Position numbers and translations under genes: made by a program. This document shows positions 4,021 through 5,592 of a stretch of DNA of 5,592 bases, piece after piece. The notes beneath the pieces are model-generated. The model had not been told where the DNA came from. It saw only the letters and a program-made list of their open reading frames with translations, and did no database searches. Source of the DNA: Methanobacteriota archaeon (lineage in GTDB: Archaea; Methanobacteriota; Methanobacteria; Methanobacteriales; Methanobacteriaceae). The DNA is taken from assembly GCA_023409695.1 (NCBI GenBank), contig JAEYQZ010000059.1:1-5592 (forward strand), given 5' to 3'. Position 1 is the first letter of the stretch. Every line of letters begins with the position of its first letter.

Positions 4021-5082
4021 ATTAAACGAAAATCGTTTTTTTCGTTACTAACTGCATTAAGTATAATGATCTGCATTCTTCCTTCTGCTGCTTTAACAGA
4101 AAATCAGTTTGCATCGAATGATAATGCAAATGTTACTTCAAATGAAAGTGTTTTGCAGGTAAATGCAGCGTATTTAGTAACGGTCAAAAAGAAAGTTAAA
4201 GTATATTACACAGTGAAGGTCCCGGTAAAATCAAAGGTCAAAGTATGGTACAAATACAGGGGTAAGTGGAAATCTACATATGAATATAAGTACAGTTACA
4301 GGTACGTGTACAAGTACTACTACAAATATGTTTATAAAACTTATAAAGTAAGGAATGTTCCTCCCAGCGAATGTAAAAAGGCAACTAAAAATGCTCAATC
4401 CAATAATGCAAGAATAAAAGCACTTGCTAAAAGTTTAACACCTTCAACAAAAAATGTAACCATAGCTAATCCAAACCCAAAACCAACAGCGCCAACACCT
4501 GTAAAAAATCCAGATCCTGTTTCAGCGCCTGGCAGTGAACCACAGCTTGCGGATTTCAGTGGAAATGAAACCGCATATCATGAAGCATGGAATGCTTGGA
4601 ACCAGACAAATGCATCGTATAATGCCGCTAAACAAAAATATAATCAATATCTGGCAGACTATGCAGATTATCGACAAAAATTGAGTCAATATAATGAAAC
4701 TATAACTGTAACTAAGAAACTTACTACCCTAGAAAAGGCCACGAATATTTTCAATTGGGTGAGAGACTATGTAGATTATTCCTTCTATTACAATACAAAA
4801 AGAGGGGCAATAGGCACATTAAACTCTAAAAAGGGTAACTGTGTTGACCTCTCGCATCTTATGGTGGCTCTTTCAAGGGCTGCGGGAATTCCTGCAAGGT
4901 ATGTACATTCTGACTGTAAATTTTCAAGCGGCTGGTGTGGTCATGTATGGGCCCAGTTATATGTTAATGGAAAATGGATTAACGCCGATGCATCAAACAA
5001 TATCAATGATTTCGGAGTAATACGTAATTGGAACACTAAAAACAATATTTTGAAGGGTGTTTATTCAGCATTACCTTTCTAA
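4021..5082 (+). CDS. Secreted transglutaminase-like cysteine peptidase, probable pseudomurein endoisopeptidase; ATT start
   Basis: From ATT 4021 the product has 353 residues; ATG 4066 would give 338 and cut the signal peptide in half. The ATT start yields a full export signal: KRK, then hydrophobic 6-22, likely cut near Ala23-Ala24. Next comes an extremely Lys/Tyr/Val-rich alternating segment (about 50-110), a Pro-rich linker (about 148-175), a helical Tyr/Asn/Gln/Ala segment (about 177-226) and the C-terminal catalytic domain (about 230-353). The transglutaminase triad is visible: Cys274 in KKGNCVDLSHL, His308 in CGHVWAQLYV, Asp323 in INADAS. The RYVHSDCKFSSG and FGVIRNWNTKN motifs resemble PeiW/PeiP (peptidase family C71), which cleave the Ala-epsilon-Lys bond of pseudomurein. 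I see no pseudomurein-binding repeats; the Lys/Tyr segment may do that job. A chromosomal gene suggests wall remodelling, although a phage-derived lysin is possible. Confidence 0.88.
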   Translation: MKRKSFFSLLTALSIMICILPSAALTENQFASNDNANVTSNESVLQVNAAYLVTVKKKVKVYYTVKVPVKSKVKVWYKYRGKWKSTYEYKYSYRYVYKYYYKYVYKTYKVRNVPPSECKKATKNAQSNNARIKALAKSLTPSTKNVTIANPNPKPTAPTPVKNPDPVSAPGSEPQLADFSGNETAYHEAWNAWNQTNASYNAAKQKYNQYLADYADYRQKLSQYNETITVTKKLTTLEKATNIFNWVRDYVDYSFYYNTKRGAIGTLNSKKGNCVDLSHLMVALSRAAGIPARYVHSDCKFSSGWCGHVWAQLYVNGKWINADASNNINDFGVIRNWNTKNNILKGVYSALPF

Positions 5083-5110
5083 ATATTTTCTTTTTTAATA
5101 TTTTTCTTTT
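5083..5110 (+). terminator. T-tract terminator after the peptidase gene
   Basis: TTTTCTTTTTT (5086-5096) and TTTTTCTTTT (5101-5110) begin a few bases after TAA 5080-5082. No hairpin is needed for archaeal termination at such tracts. They separate the peptidase transcript from the thermosome promoter. Confidence 0.6.
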
Positions 5111-5142
5111 AAATCATAATTTTTATTAAATAGAAGCTTTAT

Positions 5143-5160
5143 CGAAAACTACTTATAGAA
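5143..5160 (+). promoter_or_regulatory. Probable promoter of the thermosome gene
   Basis: CGAAAA (5143-5148) as BRE and ACTTATAG (5151-5158) as TATA box would start transcription near 5180, leaving a leader of about 47 nt. The TATA match is imperfect. I see no clear operator-like dyad for a heat-shock repressor around it. Confidence 0.5.
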
Positions 5161-5226
5161 CCTCTAACCCATTGATAAAATACTAAACAATTGAAAATTA
5201 TTTTAAAAAAAATTTGAGGTGATATA

Positions 5227-5592
5227 GTGGCACAATTAGGTGGTGGAAACCAACCAATTTTAATTTTACCAGAAGGTACTAACAGGTTGTTAGGCAGAGA
5301 TGCTCAGAGAATGAACATCATGGCAGGAAAAGTACTCGCTGAAACAGTAAGAACTACTTTAGGTCCTAAAGGAATGGACAAAATGCTCGTAGACTCTCTT
5401 GGAGATATCGTTGTAACCAACGACGGTGTAACAATCTTAAAAGAAATGGATATTGAACACCCTGCGGCTAAAATGCTTGTTGAAGTTGCAAAAACCCAGG
5501 AAGATGAAGTAGGGGACGGAACAACAACAGCAGTAATCATAGCTGGTGAATTACTCAAAAAAGCAGAAGGATTACTCGACCAGGACATACAC
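5227..5592 (+). CDS. thsA: Thermosome subunit (group II chaperonin), 5' part
   Basis: The first 122 residues of an archaeal group II chaperonin subunit, about one fifth of the usual 540-550; the rest lies beyond the window. The protein forms a double-ring, lid-bearing ATP-driven folding chamber in the cytoplasm. Visible nucleotide-site motifs of the equatorial domain are TLGPKGMDKML (44-54), NDGVTIL (65-71) and VGDGTTT (95-101) with the conserved Asp97. The start is GTG 5227, preceded by GAGGTGAT (5216-5223). The N-terminus VAQLGGGNQPILILPEGTNR is typical of methanogen thermosomes. Archaea often carry two or three paralogues, so the alpha/beta name is provisional. The frame is open to the last base, and codon use is tidier than in the neighbours, as expected for a highly expressed gene. 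Confidence 0.97.
   Translation, partial: MAQLGGGNQPILILPEGTNRLLGRDAQRMNIMAGKVLAETVRTTLGPKGMDKMLVDSLGDIVVTNDGVTILKEMDIEHPAAKMLVEVAKTQEDEVGDGTTTAVIIAGELLKKAEGLLDQDIH

Noticed and set aside
5304..5588. Reverse-strand open frame opposite the thermosome gene
   Set aside because: The forward strand encodes unmistakable chaperonin motifs, so this is an antisense shadow.

Overview
The window looks like chromosomal DNA of a pseudomurein-walled methanogenic archaeon of the Methanobacterium type. The evidence is: an archaeal group II chaperonin (thermosome) start at the right edge; archaeal promoters of the TTTATATA type; Shine-Dalgarno sites matching an archaeal GGAGGTGAT consensus; strongly AT-rich intergenic DNA; and a secreted cysteine peptidase whose C-terminal domain resembles the pseudomurein endoisopeptidases (PeiW/PeiP type). 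The genus is an inference. All six supported genes are on the + strand and most appear to be separate transcription units.

Layout. Positions 1-238 hold no gene I can support. A palindromic site and a TATA box (239-277) precede a small secreted beta-rich protein (368-910), which ends in a hairpin plus T-tract terminator. A second secreted protein follows (1076-1996): two probable beta-sandwich domains, a C-terminal membrane anchor and a basic tail, resembling in layout the DUF916/DUF3324 (WxLIP) surface proteins of Gram-positive bacteria. Directly behind it is a roughly 200-nt element made almost entirely of hairpins (2001-2205). Then come a PAP2-family membrane phosphatase (2309-2899) and a coiled-coil plus probable winged-helix protein (2946-3461) that appears to be leaderless. 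A 560-nt AT-rich gap contains T-tracts, an orphan ribosome-binding site with a 7-codon frame, and the promoter and leader hairpin of the next gene. That gene (4021-5082) encodes the secreted Pei-like peptidase and seems to start on ATT. The window ends inside a thermosome subunit gene (5227 onward).

How the genes may work together. Four of the six genes concern the cell envelope: two surface proteins, a lipid pyrophosphate phosphatase that could recycle the polyprenyl carrier of wall or glycan synthesis, and a wall-cleaving peptidase. They look like neighbours with a shared theme rather than one operon, because promoters or terminators separate most of them. The thermosome gene is a housekeeping neighbour.

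The items most worth a second look are the multi-hairpin element at 2001-2205, the ATT start with its leader hairpin at 3971-4026, the secreted protein plus WxLIP-like pair at 368-1996, and the Lys/Tyr-rich N-terminal region of the peptidase.
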